A stretch of DNA of 64,000 bases, taken from positions 124,001 to 188,000 of the forward strand of contig CATKHK010000039.1 of NCBI GenBank assembly GCA_949751835.1, in the 5' to 3' direction. Source of the DNA: Blepharisma japonicum (taxonomy: Eukaryota; Ciliophora; Heterotrichea; Heterotrichida; Blepharismidae). Numbering within the stretch: the first letter of the stretch is position 1; the number at the start of each line of letters is the position of its first letter. The notes under the pieces were generated by a model, which had not been told where the DNA came from, searched no databases, and saw nothing but the letters and a program-made list of their open reading frames with translations. Positions 10,412 through 23,113 of the stretch are shown here, piece after piece. Position numbers and translations under genes: made by a program.

Positions 10412-11602
10412 TTAGAGTTTTTTCTTTTTCTTGCCTTTTTTCTTACCTTTCTTCTTCTTAATCTTACGGAAAGGGTTGTCAATCAGCATTTCGCCTCCTC
10501 TGGGAAGATTTGCGGGGTCAAATGCAATTTCTATATCCCGGTTTGTTGAAAGTAGACCGATTTCTAAAACATCCATTGTGCAAGGAAGTTTTTTAGAAGC
10601 AAGCTTATTTTTTATTGATATAAGCTCATTTAATTGGTTGTTATGGTCCCTAGACATAGGAAATGCAGTTTGTACATGCCTTTCACTCGATGGTGACCTG
10701 CATGACGAATCCATTGAGCTCATAAATGATTTTCTCTCCTCTTTTTTATTCGGTGGCACATCAGCCTCATAAGTGCTTGAATATGCATGATTTATATGAG
10801 GGAGCAGTGGAGAATTATTAAGACTGTCATTATTATGGTCTGCCGCATATGAAAGAGAGAGTGATTTTAATTTGAAATTGTAAATTCTTGTGTTGCCATC
10901 TTGAGTAGAAAATGATTGATTTTCTTCTTTTATTAGTGGATTAGTGTTCGATGGCTCAGAATTATCTGATGATGAATCTGAGATTTTAGGCTCGTTTTTC
11001 ATAGCTCACTTCTCTCTGAGCATTTTTATTGTAGTCTTCGGTCTATTTATTCAGGCGGTTTTGCTTCTTTTTGGGAGCTTTATACCAAACATGTCGCTTT
11101 TTAAGATTTTATCTTGCTTATTGGATCTTTCGATAATTTTGATTGCTTTTGGTATGTACGGTGTTATTCTTGAAGGAGATTCACTTTTTCTTTCTGTATC
11201 TTTCGGTGCTATTTTAGGCTCTTCAAACGGTTTTACGATATCCTCAGGTTCGGGATCTTTTATTTCTATAGTTCTTGATTTTATTTCAGGAAATTTAGTA
11301 TTATCCAATAATTTCTTTTCGTATCAAGCCTTAACCTTTCCTAACAGCTGCAGCTGAATTTCTGGATTATCGGTATAAACGACTTCATTTAGGAGCCCAT
11401 GCAATGAAGTAAAAAAATGATTTTTCCAGTTATGCAGCTGGAAATTTCTTTCGGTTTGTTTATCTTTTCTTTCGTTATAGTAGTTTTCCACCTCTGCTTT
11501 TAAATTTTGGAACACAGAGTTGTTCACAAGTCTAGGGTGATAAAGAAGAGATAAATTAATTTCTTCGAGTGATTTCCTTTTGAGCTGAACGGGATCCTTC
11601 AT
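10412..11602 (-). CDS. unknown protein with poly-Lys tail
   Basis: 396 residues, ATG at 11602 to TAA at 10414-10412, joined by reading TGA at 11324, 11051 and 11006 as Trp. The first ~95 residues look helical (L-E-E-I-N-L-S-L-L-Y-H-P and following). The centre is Pro/Ser/Lys-rich and probably disordered. The end is an extreme basic tail of alternating Lys and Gly. No family recognised. Its stop codon is immediately followed by the ATG of the zinc finger/kinase/kelch gene. Upstream it is divergent from VPS13 with 81 bp between start codons, so the two may share a promoter region. Confidence 0.7.
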
Positions 11603-11683
11603 ATTAATTCTATTATGAATTAAATTATTTTAAATTGGAGTATAAAAATTACCAATTGGAGTAGAAAATGATCAATATTAAAT

Positions 11684-14600
11684 ATGTTTGAAGCATTGCT
11701 TGAAAAGATATTACTAGCTAAACTTGGCAAATTTATAGATGGCCTGGACAGAGAAAACTTAAAAATTGGTGTCTGAAGTGGAGATATAATTCTTGAAAAC
11801 GTAAAACTCAATGCACGCGCCCTATTGATGCTGCAAATGCCTTTAATTTTGAAATACTCACTTATAACTCGTCTTGTCGTTAAAGTTCCTTGGACCAAAC
11901 TTACCAGTTCTTCTGTAGAAATTCATCTGCAAGGTCTATACTTAATTATTATGCAGCAGCCAGAAGAAGACTGACACTACAGTGAAGAGGGAGAAATTCT
12001 GAAAAGAAAAGAAATGATAGAATCACACGAACAAAGGTGGAAACAGCTTCAAGAACAAGCAGCTCTTTCCCCAGAAGACGAAATGAAGCAAAAAGGTTTT
12101 TTAGAAAAATTGACTGCTAAAATCCTTGATAATCTCAAAATCGTAATTGAAGATATTCATATCAGATTTGAGCATACTATGAAAGGTAGAACTTTTTCAT
12201 GTGGATTAACATTGAAAAATATAGACTGCTTCACTACAAACAATGAGTGGAATAGTGAATTCACAGATCGGCACCACTCAGAAAACGATGACCATAATAT
12301 TTTTAAGCTGCTTGAAGTAGTCAAACTTGGACTTTATTGGAAATCAGGGGATAATATGCTTAATTCATTGCAATCAGAAACTGAAATTCATTTTTCTATG
12401 CAAAAACAAATAAATAGCTCGGAAGTTCAAGATTATCTAATTGCACCTATAAATGTTACAGCAAAAATAGTACATGATAATGATTTAACACAGCTGGATC
12501 ATCCAAGATACCTAATACATTTATCATTGCCTGAAATTATCGTAAAATATAACCAAAAACAATTTCACGACACAGTAAAGCTTATAGACTACTATGCAGG
12601 CTTTAACAAATTTATAGTCAAAGCGTAAGACTCATTTAGAGAAAGCACTAAAAAATTCAAAGCTCTTTCTCCAAACTCCAAAAAGCCAAAAATATTATGA
12701 AAATTTGCAATCGATTGCATACTCCGAACAATAAAACAAAGAAAAAATCGTACAGTCGATCAATTTGCTTTACCAAAAGCCACAAAAGAGTTCTATGAAT
12801 CTCAATATAAACTAATGCACAGGAGATTAAAGAAAAAAGGCTCAATTAGTAAAAAAGAAGAAGAACTGTATAATAAAATTGTCTATATTGTGAAATCAGA
12901 AGAATTATGTGAATGGACAGATCAAGTGCTTGAGGTCATTCAAAAAGAAGAAATAAGCCGATCTTCATCGAGAAGTTCAGGATGATTTTCTTATTTGTGG
13001 GGAGGAGCTTCTGTGATTCCTGAAATTGAAGGAGACGAAACATATGAAGCAATTTTTAAAGAAAGAAGTTCAATTGATGACAAAAGCTCAGCTGTCCCCA
13101 AAAGCTTTGTGTGAATAAATTTTGAGTTTTTTTTAGGAAAAGGGTCTTTTGAATTGTGCAAGCCTTATAAAGGAGAAAATGGGAAACTGGAAAGCTTAGA
13201 ATTTAAATATGAACAATTAATGCTTCAAGGAGGACTAAGAAATCCTGGAGGCGATTTTATTTTTCAGGTAAAGGAGCTTACATTGACTTCATTGACTCCA
13301 GTTGATAGCCAAATTGTATGCCAGAAGTTTCAAGATCGACACATGCCCATATTAGAAATGAGCTTATCTCTAAGCCCTTTAGATTCAGACGCCGCTGCAC
13401 TGTTTAAGCTGGAATCTCAGCCACTAGAAGTAAATTTCAGCTCTCAAGCTATAGCTCAGGTTGACTCATTCTTTATTGTTCCTAAAGCAGAAGACACCAC
13501 TAAGACTGCAGCATGGGATACTTTGCAAGGACTTCAAGACTCCACACAAGAAACAATAATTGACTTATTGCAGGGGGATACCAAGTATATAATTAACATA
13601 AAAGCTTGCGGTCCTAGAATAAATCTACCATCTCCTACAGGACAAGGTGTATTTCTAGTAAGCTTAGGCGATCTTGAAATTAATAGCCAATCAGGCTTGG
13701 TTGAAGATATTTATGAGAATTTTGATTTAAAAGTTTCATCAATCGAATTCAGATATATTACTAATGAAAGTATCTCGATTCCTATTATTCCTCCTTTTGG
13801 GATTAATAATGTGGTCAATTTTATGAAATCAAGCTATAGGACGAAGAAATGAGAACTAAAAGACAGAAAATTACATGAAAAGCCTGACATTATAGTATCT
13901 GGTGAACTACCGAAATTGTCGATTATGTTGACACCTTCAATTTATAATCAGCTGACAAGGATCCAAGAAATTTTCCAATCGAATGATACCATGTCTTCAA
14001 GACTGACTCTTGACAAAAAAACCATTATGAAACGTGCAAACCTTATTGCTCGCCTTAAAAAGCAAGGAATTGGAATTCAATCTTGGTATAGCTATTTTGC
14101 TGTTCTCTCAGGTGGCTATATCTATTTCTTCAATTCAGAAAAAGAGACTGCAGCTTCTACTTATTTTTATATAAAAGACTGCAGCTTGATTGATATTTCA
14201 GAAAAAATAAAAGTCCCAAACACATTAAAACTGTATAACCGATATGGAGAATGCGTACTTTCATTTGAAAAGAAACAAGATTTCAATAAATGGCAAGCTG
14301 GGTTAAACGATCAAATTTCTGAATTTCAAAGTTTATCAAGCGCAGCTGCACCTTCTAAGCCAATCTTTAAAAAAGCTAACAAAGCATGGCTTGAAGTCAA
14401 TTTTGTTATCCCTGATATTTATTTTAAGCTTTATAACGATGATATTATCGAAATGTCAGAGCTCTATTTGAATTCTATAAATGTTAAGTGTCTGATGAAA
14501 GTTTATGATATATATGCAGATATGTCTTTAAAATCAATGCACATAAAAGATATGCAAAGAGACAGCTGGTCTGACCATTTTAATTATTTGGCGAAAAGTA

Positions 14601-17600
14601 TAGATGAAGGGGATAGGCTTATAGATATGAATATGCATTTTATATCGGTAGATTCTAATGCTTATAAAGACCAAGATCTGATTTTAGGGATTAAATTTGG
14701 ATTTCTACAGGTTAATTGAAACCCTGATTTTTTTTATAAAACAATAGGCTTTTTTACAGGAAAAAAATCTTCGACTGAACAGCAAAATATGCAGCCACAA
14801 ACACAGCAAGAATTTGAACAACTGCAGCCAAATCATGTACTTTTGAATTTGAATATTCAAGTTGGTGAGATTGATTTATATTTGAATAATGTGAAGAAAG
14901 AATTGTGCTTAGCTGTAGCGTCTGTCCGTTCTTTGAATTCAGACATTTTGTTAAAAAATGGAGGAATGGATATAAAAGGCAGCCTAGACATAAGAATTTC
15001 TCCAAGTCCTTGAAACTCCAACAATTTTATAGCAGCTTCAATCGCTATTATTCTCGAAAATACACGCCATATAAATGATGAAAAAATTTGGGAAGATATT
15101 TACACAATCCAGCTAAAATTACTCAACATAACTTCTTTTACTCAAAAAATAGCAGAAGATTTAAAGATGAACTTAGACATCAAAATGCCTATTTTAACTA
15201 ATGATCAGCTAGACAATATTGATATCAATAAAGCCTACACAATAAACGGGAATTCTGAAAAAATAAAACTTATTTTCTGCCAAAATGATTTTTGTACGTT
15301 ACTTAAATTGACCAATATAGATTTATCATATGACGATCCCAATGCACAAAGACTTTCCCAATTGCCTAGAGCAAGCACTTTATCTGATCGTGGAGGGGTG
15401 TTTTTTATCATAAAAGTGAAAATTCTGATGCTCTCTATACTTCTTAATCATAATGGTCAAGATATTGCAGAAATATTTTGCATAGACCAAGTTGTTGATA
15501 TTCTTAAATTTAATGACGGATCTATGGATTTAACCTTTGTGAGCTATCAAACTCTTGGCTTATTAAGCGAGGATAAAGTATCTGAAGAGTATTCTGAAAA
15601 TCAAATTTCAAAAGAAATTTTTGGAATTCCTGGATACTGCAAAGATCTTGTTGAAGAAAACTCAAATTTGCGTCATATATTATTTGCTCCTCTAGCCGAA
15701 TCAATTGGAGATTCCACACCTATAAGAATCCCGACCTTAAAAGTTGACCTTAAAATAAATATAGACAGTTCAAAAGATATTATAATTGAATTGTTGCAGC
15801 TTAGAATTAATGTGCATTATGCAGTTTGCCTTCAAATTCAGAACTTCTTTATGTTTGGCTTGCCAGATTATGAAAAAGATACAGAAGCAGCTCTTGAATA
15901 TATGAACAAAGAAAGGCCATCTACAGACAGAATTTCAAAAGATACTTTATTTCATTTTCCAGCACCCAAAATGCTGGTGAATATCTGTATAAGGCAGCCG
16001 ATTATGATTTTGCCTTCTTTTGTTTCTCCAAGAGTTCTTGTTTGTCAATCTAATTTTAATGTAGTTTATCTAAAAGAAAAAGAAGCAGATTTTGTCCCTG
16101 GTGAAAGACCTGTCTGTACTATTAAATTTGTAGCCCATGAGCTGGAAATATACACATGCAACTTCCAAGAATTGATGTCAAAAACCTCATTCCAAAATAT
16201 CCAAAAAAGAAGAATATTAGAGCCTTTTCAAGTGATTTATGAAAGTTTAGCACAAAGAGAAAACAGCATAGTGACAAATTATATAACAGATTTTATTATA
16301 GAAAAAATCACTCTTATTGTTTCTCATCAAGATATAAATCTTATAAATTATATAACAAAATTTCAAAATGACATGCTGGGACGAGATAAAGATATTATTG
16401 AGGTTCTTGCAAAAATAGAAAATAAAGGAGAGGAACCAAAAAAAGAGACTATGAGGAGAAGTGATACACTGGAAATGACGGAAAATGAAGTTGCAAATAT
16501 AATATCAGAAAGCTCTTCTACAACTACTTATTCGTTATCTGGAGTTTATGTGATGATTGTAAATGATGCTTTTGGAGCATATACTCCTGTTATTGATTTA
16601 AACATTTATGAGTTTACTGTTAAAATGGCACAGAATTCCTCTAATTGGAATGCAGCAACGTCCTTAACTTTAAGATCAAATTATTATAACCCACTAATTG
16701 ACACTTGGGAGCCTTTGATAGAACTATTTACGACAACATTTGAGATGGTCAGCTGGCCCAACGGCAACCCCAAAACCCAAATCATAATAATGGTTGATCG
16801 CCACATGCCGCTCAATATAAACATCACTGAAATCATGATCAAGCACACCTATCAAATAATTGACTCCTGAAACAAATCTTCCCAATCTTCTCAAATCATT
16901 GACAACAAAGAAGTAGTCTCTCCTCTTTGCATTGTAAACTTGACAGGCTGCAGAATGGAAGTCTGAAAAACCAAAAGAAGCGGCAAAAAGCCTGCTAAAT
17001 CTATCGAAGTCCAGCCAGGCCAAACAGTTGACTATGAAGTTGACACAACAGAAATGAGAAACATTGACATGTCTCAAGAGTTTTTGACCCTTTGTCTTTT
17101 CAAATTTGACATGCCTTTTCCTCCTATCAATAACATCCCTATCAACAAAGTTCAATCGCTAGCAGTCGAAATTGCAGGATATGGAGAAGAGTTCCCAATA
17201 ATCTTAGAAATCGAGCTTTTAGATACTAGGAAAATTTTGAAGGTAAGAAGCTCAATTTTGATTATAAATGAAACCAATTATGATTTTAAAATAAAATTCA
17301 GCAGATATTTAGAGTCTGAAGAAATGATGTGCGAGTCAAGAGGAAAATGCTCTGTTCCTGTTGATTATGTGAAACATTTGATTGGGTTCATGCCAACACA
17401 TATAAATAGTGATGATTGGACTATGATTCATCTGCAGGAATTTACGTTTCAGAAGAGTGGCCATTCTACAGAAATTAAAATTGGGGATTTTTATATTGCT
17501 TTGCATATGGTTAAAGATCCGCAGAATTTACATAAGAAAACAATTTATATCAAACCACCGATTTTGTATAGAAATCAGATGCCATATGAAATTAAAATGA

Positions 17601-20551
17601 AACTGCTGTATGGTCCAAGTGCAGAGGTACATGAAATAGCGATATTTCAAGGGAAATTTTATGAAGAGCATAAAACAAGTAGAAAGTCAAATGTAACTGC
17701 TCAGATTTCTATGAGGAATTTTAATTTCTGCCCTAAAATATTACTAACTTCAGAAAAAGATGCAAGACCTCCGAAATATCTCAAAATGTATGATAAAGAG
17801 CGAAGATCAGTAAATATTAGTATTAATTACAAAACAGAAGGATCCCACATCATTACATTTTATCCAATTGTAACACTAATCAACAATACCTCAATACCAA
17901 TTTCTTTTTATTTTAAGAAAAAAGGGACCAGCAGGATTGTTCCAGGACAAAGCTTGATAGACTGTGTAATCCCCTGCGAAAAGACAAAGAAAATAGCGAT
18001 TGGAATGGGTCATCATAGATCCAACTTATTCAAAATTACTGCAGTTGGTGCCAAAAACATCGTTGAATTTGATGCAGAATGCAACGATGAAGACATTATG
18101 ATGAAATATCAATTTGTTTACAGCGTTTATCTTGCACAAATCATTAAAAGCGAGTACATTTTTACCAAAATTGTCACTGTTTCTCCTAGATTTTTGTTAG
18201 AAAACACATTAAATGAAGACCTTCTTATAAGGCAATTTAAAAGCTCTTCTCAAGAAATGATCCTTGCAAGGCAATCAAAGGAGCCTTTTCATTGGCCAGA
18301 TTCCCATGCAGAACATTTTTTAAATATAAAAATTGGAGGGGGGCATTGGGGTTGAACTGGGCCTTTTACAATTTCCAGCATTGGAAATTTCATAGTCCAA
18401 TGCAAAGATTTAGGAGGCTCATGCGACTTTAAAATAATAAACGTAGAAGTCCAGCTTCAGGACTGCACTGCTTATGTTGTGTTCAGAGAAGAAACTTTTG
18501 AAGCCTGCTCATATAAAATTGAGAATAATACAAGTTCATTTTCAGTAGCTGTTTACCAGAAAGACTGTCCAGCAGAAACAAGATGAATTGGCAATAAAGA
18601 ATATAGCTTATTTGGATGAACAAGACCTATGGAAGAGCATGAAGTAATTGTTGAAATATATTATGGCTCTTTAGATGACCTTATAGTTCACACTGGGTAT
18701 GCTTGCAGATATAATTTAGACAAAATAGGCTTACACAATGCTATTAAAATAAAGAAAACAGAAGAGCTTGGATATTTTGTGTTTGGAGCTATTGTAAGTG
18801 AAGGTGGCACCAAGATTTTGAAGCTAGAAGACAATCCAAAAGTAAAAATAAAAAATGCGCATGAAATTATATATTCCCAAACTAATATCAGCATCCCTTC
18901 TTTCGGTATTTCACTGATAGAGCATAATAACGACAAAGCTGCAGAAATAATGTATATTTCTGTCCAAGGTATCTCAATCTTGACTCAAGTGACAAAAAGG
19001 CAGCTTAAAGCAGATATGCTAATTGAAAAATTCCAAATTGATAACCAATACAACTCAAATGCGGTGTTTCCAGTATTATTATGCCCAAGTCTGCCAGAGC
19101 TGAGTGTTTTTCATACAAAGATAGTATTATATTTTGACCCCAACTGTATGCATTTTGAATTTTGTGAATTTTCTTTACAGTCTCTTACCTTGAATTTAGA
19201 AAGCTCAATTTTCAAAATTATTATGGAATTTATAGGAAGAGCGATCTTACAAGAATCTGTTGTAGATGATGCCCAAGTCATTTTTGCGAAGCATGCAAGC
19301 CCTACATGGACAGCTCAAGAGCAAGTGGCACAGAATAAGAGGTTTTATTTTGAAAAATTAAAGCTTTGTCCTATCAAAATTATCATAACTTTTGTTCCTT
19401 TAAAGGAAACTAAAGAAAAGTCAGACCCTTTTAATACGTTAGCAAAGGCTTTTGGGATGGCAATTATTGCTATTGATTCAGCCCCTGTTAAATTGAGAGC
19501 AGTCGAAATGGATGACTGCTTCGGGACCCAGGCTCAAATTGTGTCTGCCTTGATGATGAACTATAAGTCACAGATTGTAAGTCAGCTGCTATCACTGATA
19601 GGGCATGCAGAAATACTTGGAAATCCTATAGGGCTTCTAAATAATCTTGGAACAGGCTTTGTCGATTTTTTTTATGAGCCTGCTCAGGGTTTAATAAACA
19701 GTCCTATGAGCTTCGGAAAAGGGTTACTAAAGGGTGCAGGGTCATTAGTAACTAATACTGTCCAAGGAACTTTTGGAACTGTATCGAAGCTAGCGAATGG
19801 AATTGCAACTGGCTTGACTTCAATTACACAATCCAAAGAATATATTCTCGAAAGACAAAGAGAAAAAGCGAAAAATCGACCACAGAATATTATTGATGGC
19901 ATTGGTCTAGGCTTTAAGACGTTGTTCAAGAATGCAAGTTATGCAATTACTGGAATAGTCATTGATCCAATAGTTGCATATAAGAAATCTAAAGCAAAAG
20001 GCATACTTAGAGGTGGATTTAGAGGCTTATCAGGAATTATAGTGAAACCTGTAGCTGGAATTCTTGATGCCACAAGTAACGCAGCTGAAGGGATAAAGAA
20101 TACAGCTGCCCCCTTCTCCTCTGCAAGCAAACTTCAAAGAGTAAGAGCCCCAAGGCCATTTTATGGCCATACCTTTATGATTAAGCCTTATAATGAATAT
20201 GACTCACAGGTCGTTCACTTAATGAACCAGCTTAAAAAAGGTATTTTTATAAATGAAAAATTTGTATATCAGGTAGCAAGTAGAGACATAAGAGGCCAAG
20301 ATATGCTTTTTGTGATCTATATTATGACTCTGGTATTAATTGATATTCGAAATAGAAGAATTCTATGAATTGTGGATATTAATACAGTCCAGCACCTTCA
20401 AAAAATAGAAGAAGGATTAGTGCTTCATACCTCGCCAAGCCAAAGGAAGAAAACTAAAGGTAAGGACAGCTTTTTGATTCCATTCCCAGACAAAGACCTT
20501 ATCAAAAAGCTTGATATGAAATTGAGAGATATATTAGAACATTTTAAATAA
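11684..20551 (+). CDS. VPS13: VPS13-family bridge lipid-transfer protein
   Basis: Exons 11684-12624 and 12640-20551 give 2950 residues ending in TAA. The N-terminus (M-F-E-A-L-L-E-K-I-L-L, then G-D-I-I-L-E-N-V-K-L) is the chorein motif that starts the lipid groove. A PH-like domain lies at about residues 780-870, a beta-rich VAB/SHR-BD region at about 1735-2300, and the ATG2/VPS13 C-terminal region from about 2560, with the Gly-rich amphipathic segment L-G-N-P-I-G-L-L-N-N-L-G near residue 2640. The protein should move lipids between membranes at contact sites. An internal PH domain is a feature I associate with protist VPS13s. About 14 of some 31 Trp codons are TGA, which is why the gene looks shattered under the standard code. 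Confidence 0.95.
12625..12639 (+). other. 15-nt intron (VPS13)
   Basis: GTAAGACTCATTTAG, phase 2. If retained, the frame meets TAA at once. After removal the protein continues into the conserved K-P-K-I-L-W-K-F-A-I-D segment of VPS13 proteins. Confidence 0.93.
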
Positions 20552-20570
20552 TTAGTAAAACATGAAATTA

Positions 20571-21215
20571 TTATATATTACCCCATGAGTTTTCTATGCA
20601 TATTGCTCTTTTACACTCAGAATTGATTAGCTTTATATTTATTTTGTGATTTGCCCCCTCCTCCCATCTGACTGAGGATTTCTGACGACAGATATATTTA
20701 TATTCTATATCATCTATTTTATTTTTATTGATCGGTATAGTTAAATTCCAGATATTTCCTTGGTTTCATTCCATTTGTCAAGATTTCATTGGATTTCAAT
20801 TTCCTAAATACTCTTGATTCCCGGTAAGGTAAATTTTTTCGCCAAATTTTGTTTTATAGTGAATTTTAAAATTTACGAAATAAGTTTCTTCAAGGTCATT
20901 TTCCTCGATAAAATTTGGATTCTCTAAAGGTTTTTCTATCAATTTATAGCATATTTTGTCAGGGCTTTTTATAATATTTTTCATTCCTTTCCCAATATTA
21001 GTTTCTTTGGTTTCTTCTGGAGATAAATACTGATGTTTATTTTTTCCCGTCAGATCAGGTTGAGAAATAATGCTCCCATTCTCTTTGCCTATGTCTGTCA
21101 CTTTAGGATCTAGGGAATTTTCTTGAAGCTTATGATTCTTTTTTCTCTTATTTTTGTTTTGTGCAGATTTGTTTGGATTCTTTTTTTGTTGGTCAGGCTT
21201 GCTTACCGATTCCAT
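20571..21215 (-). CDS. CBM20 starch-binding domain protein
   Basis: 214 residues from the ATG at 21215 to TAA at 20573-20571, with several TGA Trp codons. The N-terminal ~110 residues are Lys/Asn/Glu-rich and probably disordered. Residues about 111-200 match the CBM20 fold: an edge strand, then G-E-K-I-Y-L-T-G-N-Q-E-Y-L-G-N-W, a W-N-Q-G-N-I-W-N-L strand, and E-Y-K-Y-I followed by W-E-E-G-A-N-H. The Trp pair expected to stack on glucan is present, and some are encoded by TGA. No catalytic domain is attached, so it may tether or regulate glycogen/amylopectin metabolism. Its stop is only 19 bp from the convergent VPS13 stop. Confidence 0.85.
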
Positions 21216-21484
21216 TTTATTTTGTGACTATTTTATAACCAAATATAATTGTGGATAATACTAATTATTTTCAAAAATAAATTGTAATATTTTCTGTTCA
21301 GAGAGCATTAGAGCTGTCATTAAATTATTAGAGTATATATGACTAAAAGTCTATGGTTTAAGCTGAAGATAATATAAAATATTAGCTTTTACTTGATATA
21401 TATTATCCAAAAATTTCTTTCTATATTTTTAAAATAATATATGATGCCAAATTGTGAATCTGCTAAAATCAAATATTAAAAAAT

Positions 21485-23083
21485 ATGAACATCAGCCCTT
21501 CACCAATAGATAAACAATTTCCTGATCAAGCTCATCCAATTTTGAAAAGTTTTGACAAAATTCCCAGACTTAGAAAACGAGTCCACATATCTGCAGCCAA
21601 TATTCGCATTCAATCAAATTCTTCAGTCGCAACTCCTACAGGAAAAGCTTTAAAAAATCATCCTTCACACAAAAAATCCGAATCTCAAACCATCTCATCA
21701 TCCTTTATACAAGAAACAAATAACAGTTTTGTAGACGAACTGATAAAGCGATACTGTTCAGACGAAAACTCTGAATTTGTTGATCTAACTCATAAGGTGC
21801 CGCGAGTTAAAGCAATAAATGTATTTTGAGAAAAAAGGATAACAGAAGGGTTTATCCCAGACGCAAGAGTAGGAAGTACTTTAACGATGGTGAATAGTAA
21901 CTTATATTTATTTGGAGGACAGTCTGGAGAAAAGCTGAATGATATTAAAATGCTTAATTATCGGAATGGTCATTGAGAAGGCGTTAACCACATGAATCCG
22001 GATACTGCACAAGAAATCCCTGATCCTCGGGTTGGGCATACTGCAGTTGGATTTAAAAACTCTTTAGTTGTTTATGGAGGTGGAGGCGGCTTTAATTCAA
22101 CACTTCATATAAGAGGATGCTTTCCTCTGATTTATATTTTTGATACAGTAAATTCTGAATGAAGAAGTTACAAGCCTTTAGGCAGACTTCCCGATTCAAG
22201 AAGGAATCATGGAGCAGCTCTAATAGGAAATACTATGATTATGTATGGCGGAATTGACAGCAATGGTAAAGCCTTGGCAGACCTCCATGGACTGAATCTT
22301 GAATCCATGCAATGGTTTTCAATAAGGTTTGATAAAACATCAGAAAAGCCTGGACCTAGACACTCTTTTACGTTAACTTCTGTATATCATCCTGGAGTCT
22401 TAAGGCAGCATTCAAATGATATTTTTAATTTACCTAGCATTCATGATGATGTCTTTACCAAAAAGAATTGTGGAATATATCTCTTTGGAGGCATGAATAA
22501 GAGTGGTATTGTATGTAATGATTTATATTTACTCCAACCTTTAAAAAACAGTCGAGAATTTGTAAACACTTTAAAATGAATCAAGCTAGAGCCATCAGGA
22601 ACTTTACCAATTCCAAGATGTGGTCACTGCACAGTGCTATGTGGAAACTATCTGTATATAATGGGAGGCAGAAATGATGCATTGTTCAAAAATGGGTGTG
22701 GAGGAGAAGTCAATGAAATTTGTGCATTGAATATCGGATGCTGTAGGTGAGAGACGTTAAAAGCTTATGGCTATTCGCCATCTCCAAGATGGGGTGCCTC
22801 AGCTGCTGCAATAGGGACACGAATTTTGTATTTTGGAGGAATGGCATTAAATAAGTTCAGCGATAATCAGCTTTATTCATTAGAAACTGACACTAGCTAT
22901 GCAAACGATCTGATTAGATCATGGGAAATCGAACAAGACCAAAGAAAAGTCCGAGAAAATAATCTAAGAGCTGCAAGCAAAATAAAATTTCTATCACACA
23001 CATTATTAGTCGAAAAAAGAAAATCAGAACCTCCAACTAGAAAAGCTGCAATGTTGATTTTAGGAGCAACACGTAACTTGTAA
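21485..23083 (+). CDS. kelch-repeat protein
   Basis: 532 residues, ATG at 21485 to TAA, with TGA read as Trp at several blade positions (for example E-W-R-S and R-W-E-T). After a ~110-residue Ser/Lys-rich leader come six or so kelch blades with R-x-G-H/S-x-x-x and L-x-L-F-G-G, V-V-Y-G-G, I-M-Y-G-G, I-Y-L-F-G-G, I-M-G-G and L-Y-F-G-G strands. The last ~60 residues are a charged helix. It is probably a propeller scaffold, and no enzymatic domain is visible. It is convergent with the HflX gene, with 30 bp between stops. Confidence 0.85.
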
Positions 23084-23113
23084 ATATTATTGGTTAGCCA
23101 ATATTTAAAATAA

